Source: Enterovibrio coralii
GTDB taxonomy: Bacteria; Pseudomonadota; Gammaproteobacteria; Enterobacterales; Vibrionaceae
Reading direction: 5' to 3'
DNA: 64,000 bases
Assembly: GCF_001559595.1 (NCBI RefSeq)
Contig: NZ_LNTY01000034.1
Location: forward strand, 744,001-808,000
Under the pieces are notes generated by a model, which worked only from the letters and a program-made list of their open reading frames with translations, made no database searches and was not told the origin of the DNA. A program made the translations under genes and the position numbers. Position 1 is the stretch's first letter. Each line of letters opens with the position of its first letter. Shown piece after piece: positions 1 to 9,100 of the stretch.

Positions 1-1
1 T

Positions 2-592
2 GCCACGTTTACCATCACCGTACTTCTTTGGTTGATGGGTTCTTCTCACGGCATGAACTCCTACACCGTTGCGCTTATCCCTGTCGCCGTGTTCTCAATG
101 ACAGGCATCATCAACAAAGAAGACCTTAAGAAAATCTCTTGGGACGTGCTTTGGCTCGTATCGGGCGGTTTTGCATTGGGTCTGGCGTTGGATAAGACAG
201 GTCTGGCGCAGTTGTTGGTTCACAGTATTCCATTTGAAAACTACGCTCCGGAAATCGTTCTGATTGGCGCAGCTGCGCTGTGTCTGTTGATGGCGAACTT
301 TATGTCTCACACCGCGACAGCTAACTTGCTGATGCCAATTATGGCGGCTCTGGGTGTGTCAATGACGTCTCTGTCACCAATGGGCGGAGAGACTACATTG
401 ATTCTGGTTGTCACCTTCGCCGCGTCGTTAGGTATGTCGTTGCCTATCAGTACACCACCAAACGCACTAGCGCATGCAACGGGGCATGTTACTAGTAACC
501 AAATGGCGAAAGTCGGTGTGATCATCGGTGTTGTGGGTGTCGCGCTAAGTTTCGTGATGGTTTGGATTCTGCGACTCGTGAACTTCTTGTAA
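2..592 (+). CDS. SLC13/DASS family anion:sodium symporter, C-terminal part
   Basis: The reading frame is open from base 2, so this is the 3' part of a gene that starts outside the window. About 196 residues remain, with four to five hydrophobic segments. The stretch SHTATANLLMPI and the following PISTPPNALAHATGH match the second substrate-binding hairpin of the divalent anion/sodium symporter (SLC13, CitT/INDY) family, which imports di- and tricarboxylates or sulfate across the inner membrane. The usual Ser-Asn-Thr of this hairpin reads Ser-His-Thr here, which may alter substrate preference. The substrate cannot be told from the sequence. It ends 30 bases before a receiver-domain gene, close enough to share a transcript. 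Confidence 0.85.
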   Translation, partial: ATFTITVLLWLMGSSHGMNSYTVALIPVAVFSMTGIINKEDLKKISWDVLWLVSGGFALGLALDKTGLAQLLVHSIPFENYAPEIVLIGAAALCLLMANFMSHTATANLLMPIMAALGVSMTSLSPMGGETTLILVVTFAASLGMSLPISTPPNALAHATGHVTSNQMAKVGVIIGVVGVALSFVMVWILRLVNFL

Positions 593-622
593 CGTCAAGC
601 AAAGTAATAACAGGGGATAAAG

Positions 623-1096
623 ATGGAAAAGGTAAACATTATCTGCGTTGATGACCAGCGCGAAGTGCTCAGTGCCGTATTGAAGGATCTTGCACCCCTT
701 TCTGGCACATTCCATATCGAAGACTGTGAATCAGCGGATGAAGCCTTGTCTCTGATGGATGACTTGGATGCAGACGGTGAATTCATTGCGTTGGTGATTT
801 CAGACCATGTAATGCCAGAGAAAACAGGTGTTGAGTTACTTAGTGAGATTGCACTGGACCCTCGTTTTCGTCATACCCGCAAAGTGCTTTTGACAGGGCA
901 AGCGACACACTCAGACACGATTGAGGCAATCAACAATGCCTCGATTGAACGTTACTTTGAAAAGCCCTGGCAAGCCGATGCGCTGATTGACGCAGCGCGT
1001 AAACTGGTAACACACTTCATTTTCGATAAAGGTCTGGATTACCGCGATTATCAGCAAGCACTGGATACACAAGTGGTGTTGGATCGCTTGAAATAA
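623..1096 (+). CDS. Single-domain response regulator (receiver only)
   Basis: A 157-residue CheY-like receiver. The acidic pair Asp10-Asp11, phospho-acceptor Asp61 (in VISDHVMP), switch Thr91 and Lys114 (FEKPW) are all present, so phosphotransfer should work. The last 35 residues form a short helical tail (DYRQYQQ-like) without DNA-binding or HD-GYP output domain, similar to receiver parts of HupR/RpfG-type regulators. It has a good Shine-Dalgarno (AGGGGATAAAG) and lies just after the transporter gene, so it may belong to a transporter-linked two-component pathway whose kinase lies upstream of the window. The zntA gene downstream has its own promoter. Output target unknown. Confidence 0.85.
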   Translation: MEKVNIICVDDQREVLSAVLKDLAPLSGTFHIEDCESADEALSLMDDLDADGEFIALVISDHVMPEKTGVELLSEIALDPRFRHTRKVLLTGQATHSDTIEAINNASIERYFEKPWQADALIDAARKLVTHFIFDKGLDYRDYQQALDTQVVLDRLK

Positions 1097-1118
1097 AACA
1101 GAAAATCGAAAATACGTA

Positions 1119-1150
1119 TTGACCTTGGAGGTAACTCCAAGGTTTACACT
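1119..1150 (+). promoter_or_regulatory. MerR-family (ZntR-like) operator-promoter of zntA
   Basis: A -35 box TTGACC (1119-1124) and a -10 box TACACT (1145-1150) are separated by 20 bases, the over-long spacer typical of MerR-family promoters. Between them lies a perfect inverted repeat, ACCTTGGAG / CTCCAAGGT with a 4-base centre (1122-1143). This is the architecture of ZntR/CueR/CadR targets, where the metal-bound regulator untwists the spacer. The site sits 29 bases before the zntA start codon. It fixes the zntA start downstream of 1150. No merR-type regulator gene is in the window. Confidence 0.85.
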
Positions 1151-1178
1151 GAAGGAAATCGAGACAAGGAGATCCTTC

Positions 1179-3601
1179 ATGTGTAATTCATGCCATACCA
1201 CTAAATGCCAAACGGCTTCGCATAAACACGTTAAAAACGACGTGGTTAAAAGCGAAAGCTGCTGTTCACCTAACGCCATTGGCAATCCTGCGCCTTCGTG
1301 TTCATCCACGGAGATTACGGCAGAGGAAGCTGACGATCCGGCGTCAGGGGGCTGCTGTAAACCTTCTCACAGCAGCCCAACTATCAAAGCAATAAAGAGC
1401 CTTCCAACAGAAGCTCCAACCGCTTCTACCGAACGCCTTTCTTGGCGTGTCACCGATATGGACTGTCCGAGCTGCGCGAGTAAGCTGGAAAAGGCGATTC
1501 GCAGTATTCAGGCGTCAACACTGCCAATGTGCTGTTTGCAACCGAAAAGCTGGTTGTTGAGGTGGAATCAGAATCCGCCAGCCGCTTAAGACAAGAGATC
1601 AAACAGCAAGCCGACAAAACCGGATTTCCTCTTCGTGAACTTGATGCGCCAAAAGAAAAAGACCGCCCTCTGACGCTACTCCAACGCATCAAACAAGAAG
1701 GCATACTCGTTTCCTTAGTCGGAACCATGGCTATTGCTGGTATTCTTTCTCACTGGAATCCGGAACTAGCAAGCCTGCTGTTCACTTTTGCCACTGTGCT
1801 GGGGCTTCTGCCGATCGTTAAAAAAGCATTTGGGCTGGCAAAAACGGGCTCGCCATTTTCCATTGAAATGTTGATGTCGATTGCAGCATTTGGTGCGCTC
1901 TATTTGGGAGAAACTGTCGAAGCCGCCATGGTGTTGGTGCTCTTTTTAATTGGTGAACGATTGGAAGGCTATGCCTCACAGCGTGCGAGAGCGGGTATCC
2001 AAGCCTTGATGGCTTTGGTACCAGACAACATCATCAAAGTAGGTAAAGATGGCGCGAGGGAAGAGGTGCCTGTTTCCTCCTTACAACCGGGTGACGTGAT
2101 TGAAATTGCACCAGGTGGACGCTTGCCTGCTGATGCCTTGCTAAAAGGCGACATTGCAAGCTTTGACCTAAGTGCGCTAACGGGGGAATCGATTCCTGTT
2201 GAGCGTCAGACGAAAGATAAAGTCCCTGCAGGTGCTATTGCTGTTGACCGTCTGGTTCATATGGAAGTGGTCTCTAAGCAAGGTGAAAGTGCGATTGACC
2301 GAATATTGAATCTCATTGAGGAAGCGGAGTCTCGTCGCGCACCCGTAGAAAGATTCATTGATAAATTCAGTCGCTGGTACACCCCGTTGATGATTTTCAT
2401 CGCCGCACTGGTCGTGATGATTCCACCATTGATGTTTGGTGAAAGCTGGGATACCTGGGTGTATCGTGGTCTCGCACTTCTGCTGATTGCTTGTCCTTGT
2501 GCACTCGTGATTTCAACACCTGCGGCAATGACATCTGGTCTCGCTGCGGCCGCTCGCCAAGGCGCGTTAATCAAAGGTGGGGCAGCCTTGGAGGCGTTGA
2601 GCAAAGTTGAATGGGTCGCCTTTGATAAAACGGGCACCTTGACCGAAGGCAAACCTGTGGTTACCGATATCCTTGTTTGGCAGGGCAGCGAAGCGTCTTT
2701 ACTTTCTCAAGCGGCGGCAGTTGAACAGGGTTCTCACCACCCACTAGCAAAAGCGTTGGTGAACAAAGCAGAAGAATTGAATACGCCTCGCCGTGAAGCG
2801 ACCAATGTATCAGCACAAGTGGGTAAAGGTGTATCGGGGACAGTCGATGGCCTTTCAGTAACATTGATAGCACTCGACAAGCTGAGTGAAGCACAACTTG
2901 TTGATGTTGAATATCTAACGCAAGCCCAATCGTTAGCGGAAGAAGGAAAGACCGTCGCTATCGTGTTTGCAGACGCTAACGCCATCGGGGCCGTGGGCTG
3001 GCGTGATGAGCTTCGCTCAACGGCAAAACAGGCTGTTGAAGGGCTGTCCGAGTATGGCATTCGCTCCGTTATGCTGACGGGTGATAACCAAAAAGCGGCT
3101 GCAGGCTTGGCGGCTAAGTTAGACATGGACTATCGCGCAGGCTTAATGCCTGAAGACAAAGTCACCGAAGTTAACAAGCTGGCAAGCACATCACGCGTTG
3201 CCATGGTTGGCGACGGCATTAACGACGCGCCAGCGATGAAAGCGGCGACGATCGGTATCGCGATGGGGAGCGGTACTGACGTGGCATTGGAAACTGCGGA
3301 CATCGCACTTAGCCATAATCGAATTGAAGGTGTTGCAGACGTCGTAGGCCTCGCGAAAGCAACCATGTCGAACGTTCACCAAAATGTTGCTTTGGCCATT
3401 GGCTTAAAAGTGATTTTCTTGGTCACCAGTGTGCTTGGTTTTACCGGACTCTGGGTCGCTATCTTGGCAGACAGTGGTGCGACTGCGATCGTGACGTTGA
3501 ATGCGTTGAGATTGCTTCGCTACGGGAAAGACAACGTATCTGGCCCTCAAAAAGCTGGGAACACCAAGAGTGGCGGAGGAATGCACAAAGTTGCACATTA
3601 A
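1179..3601 (+). CDS. zntA: Zn2+/Cd2+/Pb2+-exporting P1B-type ATPase (one frameshift)
   Basis: Inner-membrane ATPase that exports divalent soft metals. The start at 1179 is chosen because it follows the MerR-type promoter and AAGGAG. The first 90 residues are rich in Cys and His (several CC and CxxC pairs), then comes a heavy-metal-associated domain with DCPSC. Later motifs are the actuator LTGES, CPC in the sixth helix (near residue 438), the phosphorylated DKTGT (near 481), SHHP and VGDGIND, plus the Lys and Asp in the last helices that mark the Zn/Cd/Pb subgroup. The frame breaks at about 1511: one added G (CAGGGCGTC) restores the HMA domain and joins frames 1179-1589 and 1529-3601. Treated as a sequence error. 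Confidence 0.9.
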
Positions 3602-3602
3602 A

Positions 3603-3618
3603 AGTGATCGTGATCACT
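3603..3618. promoter_or_regulatory. CRP-like palindrome upstream of udp
   Basis: AGTGA-N6-TCACT is a perfect inverted repeat close to the CRP consensus TGTGA-N6-TCACA. In E. coli udp is activated by CRP and repressed by CytR, so a site here fits. It starts right after the zntA stop codon and lies about 170 bases before the udp start, with a terminator-like hairpin in between, so its working distance to the udp promoter is unclear. Confidence 0.45.
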
Positions 3619-3686
3619 CATATTTGCAATGTAATGAAATGAACATATTTCAAATTTGAACTAAGTCACTTTAATTTTTGCAAAAG

Positions 3687-3734
3687 ACGCTATGGTGGTT
3701 ATGAAATTCATCGCCACCATAGCGTTTTTCTTTT
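3687..3734 (+). terminator. Rho-independent terminator between zntA and udp
   Basis: Inverted repeat CGCTATGGTGG / CCACCATAGCG (3688-3698 and 3714-3724) followed by a T-rich tract TTTTTCTTTTT. It most simply ends the zntA transcript. It lies 55 bases before the udp start, so if the udp promoter is upstream of it, it would act as an attenuator. Confidence 0.75.
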
Positions 3735-3788
3735 TGTGAGTTCGCAACCGCTGTGGTGTTTAGGCGAGATACTTTTTAGGAGAGGATC

Positions 3789-4556
3789 ATGACTGAGCAA
3801 ACCGTTTTTCATTTGGGTGTGACACAAGCAGACTTAGAAGGTGCAAAACTGGCAATTATCCCGGGTGACCCTGCGCGCGTAGAAAAAATCGCCGCACTGA
3901 TGGACTCTCCGAAGTTTCTAGCCAGCCATCGCGAATACACGGTTTACCTTGCAAAACTGGAAGGTGAGTCAGTGGTTGTATGTTCTACCGGTATCGGTGG
4001 TCCATCTACGTCGATCGCGGTTGAAGAGTTAGCACAGCTGGGTGTTCGCACCTTCCTGCGTGTAGGTACAACCGGCGCAATCCAACCAAACATCAATGTT
4101 GGCGACATGATTGTGACGACGGGTTCAGTAAGACTGGATGGTGCGAGTCTGCACTTTGCACCAATGGAATTCCCAGCGGTCGCAGACTTTGATGTCGCAA
4201 CAGCAATGAAAGCGGCAGCGCAGGAGTCGGGTGCACAAGTGCACACTGGTGTGACCGCTTCAAGTGATACTTTCTACCCAGGCCAAGAGCGTTACGACAC
4301 CTTCAGCGGTCGTGTAGTGCGCCGTTTCCAAGGCTCGATGCAAGAATGGCAAGATATGGGCGTGCTGAACTTCGAGATGGAATCAGCAACTTTGCTGACC
4401 ATGTGTGCAAGCTCAGGCTTGAGAGCGGGCTGTGTCGCTGGCGTAATCATCAACCGTACTCAAAAGGAAATCCCCGATGAGGCGTCGCTGGTTGCGGCTG
4501 AAAAGCGCTCGATCAGCGTGGTGGTAGAGTCAGCGCGTAAGCTTCTGAAAGCTTAA
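3789..4556 (+). CDS. udp: Uridine phosphorylase
   Basis: Cytoplasmic enzyme of pyrimidine salvage: uridine plus phosphate gives uracil and ribose-1-phosphate. The 255 residues match the usual family length (E. coli 253). Visible family signatures are the phosphate-binding IIPGDPARV near the N-terminus, [38 protein letters not shown] and the C-terminal [12 protein letters not shown] followed by [10 protein letters not shown]. Good Shine-Dalgarno (AGGAGAGG) 6 bases before ATG. Stands alone between two terminators, so monocistronic; a CRP-like palindrome upstream suggests catabolite control as in enterics. Confidence 0.96.
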   Translation: MTEQTVFHLGVTQADLEGAKLAIIPGDPARVEKIAALMDSPKFLASHREYTVYLAKLEGESVVVCSTGIGGPSTSIAVEELAQLGVRTFLRVGTTGAIQPNINVGDMIVTTGSVRLDGASLHFAPMEFPAVADFDVATAMKAAAQESGAQVHTGVTASSDTFYPGQERYDTFSGRVVRRFQGSMQEWQDMGVLNFEMESATLLTMCASSGLRAGCVAGVIINRTQKEIPDEASLVAAEKRSISVVVESARKLLKA

Positions 4557-4571
4557 TGTTCTAACAAAAAG

Positions 4572-4599
4572 AAAAGCCGGCGCATTCGCCGGCTTTTTT
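4572..4599. terminator. Bidirectional terminator, udp / DUF1887 gene
   Basis: Stem AAGCCGGC / GCCGGCTT with T tract to the right and A-rich flank to the left. It separates two convergent genes and can serve both. Confidence 0.85.
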
Positions 4600-4622
4600 G
4601 TGTTTTGCATTCAGGTAAAACG

Positions 4623-5783
4623 TCAAACTTGCTCGTAGCCGCCTGCGCGCAGGAACCACTTGTGCAGGTGCGTTTTCAGATCGCTCAATTCATCTGGGCC
4701 AATCAGTGCCAGTCCCAAATCCGTCGCACGGGTAATGTCGTGATGACGAAGAGGGCGGAAGCTTACCAGCATGGCGCGCGCTTGCAGACCACCAAGTAGG
4801 TCTCGAATCGATTCCAGCTTGTACAGCGTGTCATCACCATCGCTAGACATGCCTTTCGTCTTACACTCGATGATGTGTAGTTTGTTGTTTACTACCGTAG
4901 CGACATCCAGTTCGTTGCGGACTTCTTTGTCGCCGATTTGACGGTAAACCTGCACACCCAAGGACAAATCTTGGATGGTCAACAGTTCGCGACGGATCTC
5001 TTCAACGATGTGGTGGACATACCATTCAAGCCATTCACCATTTGCAAAGCGACGTGCCGCTTCACTTGAGAACGTTAGAATACCGCCGTCATAGGTCGAC
5101 AGACCCGCTTGAGTCAGGTCATCGATCAGCATGCCTAGCTCACGGTAACCTTGCTGTTTCTCGCTCAGTTCTACATCCAGCTTCTGCTCTTTACGACAGG
5201 TCGTTGCTAAGTAGTTCAGCGTTGCCAGACCTGGACCTAATTCATAGGCATTGCTTGCCCACTTATGACCCAAGGTTTCGATGGTAGAGTCGAGAACGCT
5301 TCGTGAATCATCTTCTTGAAGTTCACAGCGTGCACCGAAAATGGTGAGGTAGTCGCTGATATTGATGTGGTCTTCGACTTGTTGTTGCTGACGACCGTCT
5401 GGGTACAGCCAGCAAAGCTCATCACTGAAGGGCTCGATAACGTAAATCGGCCAGTGATAAGTGCGGAAAATTTCATATGCACTGAGCAGACGATGACGCA
5501 AACCACAGCTTGCGTTAAACCAAACATCCAAGCCGTCTTGTTTTAAACGTTCTGCCAACTCTTGGATTTTAGCCTTGATCAAAGGGATATTGATATCAGA
5601 AGGGATTTGGAAAAATTCTGTTTCAATGCCCTTGGGGTTGAGAACTGCACTCATCTGCTCGTATTGCGGAGCCTGACACTCAACACCAATGAAAATCATC
5701 TTCTCGGCCTTGAACTTGCGGTGCAAAAGTGCGGTGACCAGTCTAACTGGGTCTTGATCTATGATACCGACATGGATGGCCAT
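4623..5783 (-). CDS. DUF1887 protein: CARF-like domain plus PD-(D/E)XK nuclease, stand-alone
   Basis: A 386-residue protein that matches the DUF1887 family, to which V. cholerae VC1899 and the type III CRISPR effectors Card1/Can2 belong. The N-terminal 150 residues look like a CARF (Rossmann-like, cyclic oligonucleotide-binding) fold, with VGIIDQDPVRLVTALL as first strand-helix and a degenerate ligand loop FNASCGLR near residue 90. A winged-helix-like middle follows. The C-terminal nuclease shows ELD (Glu291, Asp293) and ECKTK (Glu306, Lys308), the D-x(n)-ExK signature, so catalysis is likely intact. In CRISPR relatives cyclic tetra-adenylate switches on DNA/RNA cleavage. No Cas gene or repeat array lies in the window, so the activator and job here are unknown; family assignment from memory of motifs. 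Confidence 0.8.
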   Translation of the reverse strand: MAIHVGIIDQDPVRLVTALLHRKFKAEKMIFIGVECQAPQYEQMSAVLNPKGIETEFFQIPSDINIPLIKAKIQELAERLKQDGLDVWFNASCGLRHRLLSAYEIFRTYHWPIYVIEPFSDELCWLYPDGRQQQQVEDHINISDYLTIFGARCELQEDDSRSVLDSTIETLGHKWASNAYELGPGLATLNYLATTCRKEQKLDVELSEKQQGYRELGMLIDDLTQAGLSTYDGGILTFSSEAARRFANGEWLEWYVHHIVEEIRRELLTIQDLSLGVQVYRQIGDKEVRNELDVATVVNNKLHIIECKTKGMSSDGDDTLYKLESIRDLLGGLQARAMLVSFRPLRHHDITRATDLGLALIGPDELSDLKTHLHKWFLRAGGYEQV

Positions 5784-6180
5784 AAGTACTCCGTGCTAGG
5801 GCAGTGGCTTTGTATTGTTAGGGGGAATGCACTGACCTTTCTAATTAGTCTCAATAATATCTGGTCATGCGACACGATATTCAAGTACTTAGTGTTAAAA
5901 CAAGTTAAAACAGTTCCGTGCCTTTGTTTCAATCGAAGATTTTCTGACCAATTTCTTCATCTAACTGCCGTGATTTTTCTAATCTTAATAATGTTATCCG
6001 TGTCAATTGTGCGAAAAGTAACCTGAGTGAGCGCAGGGGTTTGTCTCAAAATTCTCAATATTGAGTATTCGGAGAAACTCATTCTCTCATAGTAAGACAG
6101 TTAAGCCTCTGATCGTTAAACTCAACGCATATTAACTTGGACACGAATTCGCGACACTCGTCGGCAGGTAGGGAGCACAT
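5784..6180. promoter_or_regulatory. Divergent intergenic region before the giant adhesin
   Basis: About 400 bases without a supported gene, between divergent genes. AT-rich compared with its neighbours, it should hold the promoters of both. Visible items: a palindrome CTCAATATTGAG at 6054-6065 and a purine-rich Shine-Dalgarno (TAGGGAG) at about 6168-6174. The left part is read in an open frame opposite to the DUF1887 gene (5562-6026), which I judge to be chance. Confidence 0.5.
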
Positions 6181-9100
6181 ATGATAGGTCATGAGTTTGA
6201 CTCAGCACTGAAGGTTGAAAGCGTAAACGGGCAGGCTTACTTAGTTTCAAACGATGCAAGAATCATCGGTCTTCGCGCTGGAATGCTGGTTGAGGCAAAT
6301 CAAGTCATGCTGACAGGCGCAAACAGCTCCGTCATCGTTTCTTCAGAAGGGCAGCGATTTGTCATTGATGATAAATGCGCCTCATGCCTTGTGCCTTTTT
6401 CCGAATCGGATATTTCAGTCGCCTCACAACCTCATAGCTTGACCTTCAACGACGAAGCCTACGACGATAACAGTCTTGCGAATTTGGACGTTGCTCAGCT
6501 ACAACAACTCATTTTGGATGGCATCGATCCTACCGAATTGTTTGAAGAAGCGGCCGCAGGTGGAGAAGGTGGTTCGTCTAACGCAGGCTTTGTGGTGGTT
6601 GAGTACCTCAATGCAGCCACACTGACTGAAGCGGGATTTGATACCTTGGGCCCAAACAGTGGTGGTGATAATCCGCTCGACTTTCTTGGTGGAGACGATG
6701 ATGATGGTTTCCGTCGCGTAGGGGATGACGGCAGTGGCAGACCGCCTGCTGCGCCGCCAAGACCAGACATTGACGCTGAAGGTGGTCAGTCTGTGGCTCT
6801 CTCTATTACAGAGGGTGACTTGGATGATGCCAGCTACGGTGCACCCGCTGTCAGCAGTTTTGAGATTGAAGGCGGCACGGAAAACTTACTGCCAGGCTCA
6901 CTGCAAATCGCCCCAAGTGATTTAGCCGCGTTTGAGGCAGAACTTGCGACACTGACGTCTAATGGCGAACCGGTTGTCTTCACTCGACAAACCAGCGTTG
7001 ACAGTAATGGCGTGGGCACCTTTGTGCTAACGGGAACTGCCAATGGCGAAACCGTGGTGACACTGACCTTAGTGGCTACGCAAAACGGTACGGGCCTGTC
7101 CGTCAACGCCACACTTCAGCAATTCGCCCCTCTCGATCATAAAGACGGCACAGGCACTTACGTTAACGTTGATGGCAATACCATTTCCATCAATATGCCG
7201 CTACAAGTTGCTGACAGCGGTGGGGATCTTATGAATAACCCCGCGACCATTTCGATGGAAAGCAATGATGGTGGCTTGCCCGCGGCAGGGACAGCACAAG
7301 TCGAAATGGTTGAACCCAATGCCGGGCCAGATGAAGAGCAGACTGCTTCCACGTCAGACGGTATTGACTTGGGAAGTGATGAGATTGCCAGCATCATTTT
7401 TGATGCGACAGAAGCGGCTGCGCAGTTTGCGGGTGTGACGAGCCATGGGCACCCGACAGAGGTGTCGGTCTCTGCTGATGGCAGTGTTATTACATTGAAA
7501 GCGGATTATGACGGCGATGGCACTTTCGAGGAGACTACGCTCGAGATTTCGCTGACACCATCGACCACATCGGGCGAACCCCCGAAGTTCGAAGTGAAAC
7601 AATATCACCCCATCGACCAGCCAGATGACGGTACGGACGACAAACAACACGACTTTGTGTTGCCTTACAAAGTGGTCGACGCTGACGGTGATGAAAGCGG
7701 TGAATCTACCGTTACCTTCGTCATCAAGGATGGTGAAATAGCGACGGGCGGTGAGCAGTTTGATTCTGATGGCAATCAAACAGAGTTCTTTGCGCTGCAA
7801 GAGCGTCAAACGCCAAACACCTATGATGCGAGTGCCGATCCGAACGAAACAGAAGGGACTGTCGAGATAAAAGCAGCGAGTGACCGTCTGCTGCCTGACA
7901 CCATTTCTATCGATGATGTGGATGCGTTTAAAGAAGACCTGATGTTGCTGAAAAACAATGAAGGCAACACGATTGATAACGTCACCATCACGACCAGCCC
8001 TGATGGCAAAACCATTACTATTTTGGCGACTATCGGCTCAGAACCTGCACTTGAAATCGTGCTGACGGCATCGCAAGCCGCCGACGATTTAAGCGTGGAT
8101 GTCGCTACAACCTTCAAACAATATCAAGCACTCATTCACCCAAGTGACGCAAGCGACCACATCACCAATGAAGACTATGTCTCTGTAGATGACAAGCACT
8201 TAGACATTCATATCCCGCTTCAGCTTGAAGATACGGACGGTAACAAGCTTGTTGATGCCAACGATCAAGATACAGAGGCACCGCAGCTTATCTCGTTGCG
8301 AGTGGTGGATGACGACTCTACCACCTTCGGTATTACGTCCACAGAGCCAGTGGTTGTGGAAGAAAGCAGCATCGACGATGGCACTGGTGAAAATGAAGGG
8401 TCGCAAAGCGCGGGCACACTTAATATCGACACAGAAGATGACAGTGGTGAAGCGTTTGATTTAGACCCAGACAACCAAGCTGGCGATGACATTGACAACT
8501 TCTTCTTTAAGTCTGACTATGTAACTTATCCGCTAGATGGTCCACAGGCTGGAGATACAGTGACCGCGAGCGGTTTCCCTGTCTTTCTCGATCAACGACC
8601 TGAGAACTCTACGACCTATCCGAAAACCTATTTCGGGGTGGCGTTTGATGAAGACACTGGCGACAACCGTGATGTATTCAAAGTCACGCTTAATCAAGAC
8701 GGAACCTTTGAGTTTGAGTTGCTCTCTGCGCTTGACCATCAAGCGGGAGATGGCGAAAACACCCTGACATTTGAGCTGAGTGCTTTCACGGTCGATGCTG
8801 ATGGCGACGAGTCTGGCAAGATTCGTGTTCCTATCACGGTCAAAGATGACGTTCCTCGAACGCAAGACACGATTGAAGTAGAAGTGGTGGATTCATCATC
8901 GTCTACGGTTACTGCATCAGTCGATGTCTTCAACATCACCGACCCAACAACGCCGTCTAACATTACCGATTTGCAAGGTGCTGACGGTGCACGTATTTCT
9001 CATATCAGCTTTGATGGTACCACTTGGATTGAAGTTAGAAACCGCTCTAACGAGGAAATAGACCTCGTCCATGACGGCGAAGTGATTGGTGTTATCAAGT

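Noticed and set aside
4623..5783. DUF1887 gene as part of a defence island
   Set aside because: Neighbours are udp and an adhesin; no other defence gene within the window, so only the gene itself is reported.
5562..6026. 154-residue plus-strand ORF overlapping the start of the DUF1887 gene
   Set aside because: Most of it is antisense to a well-supported gene and its product has no coherent domain; the tail lies in AT-rich intergenic DNA.
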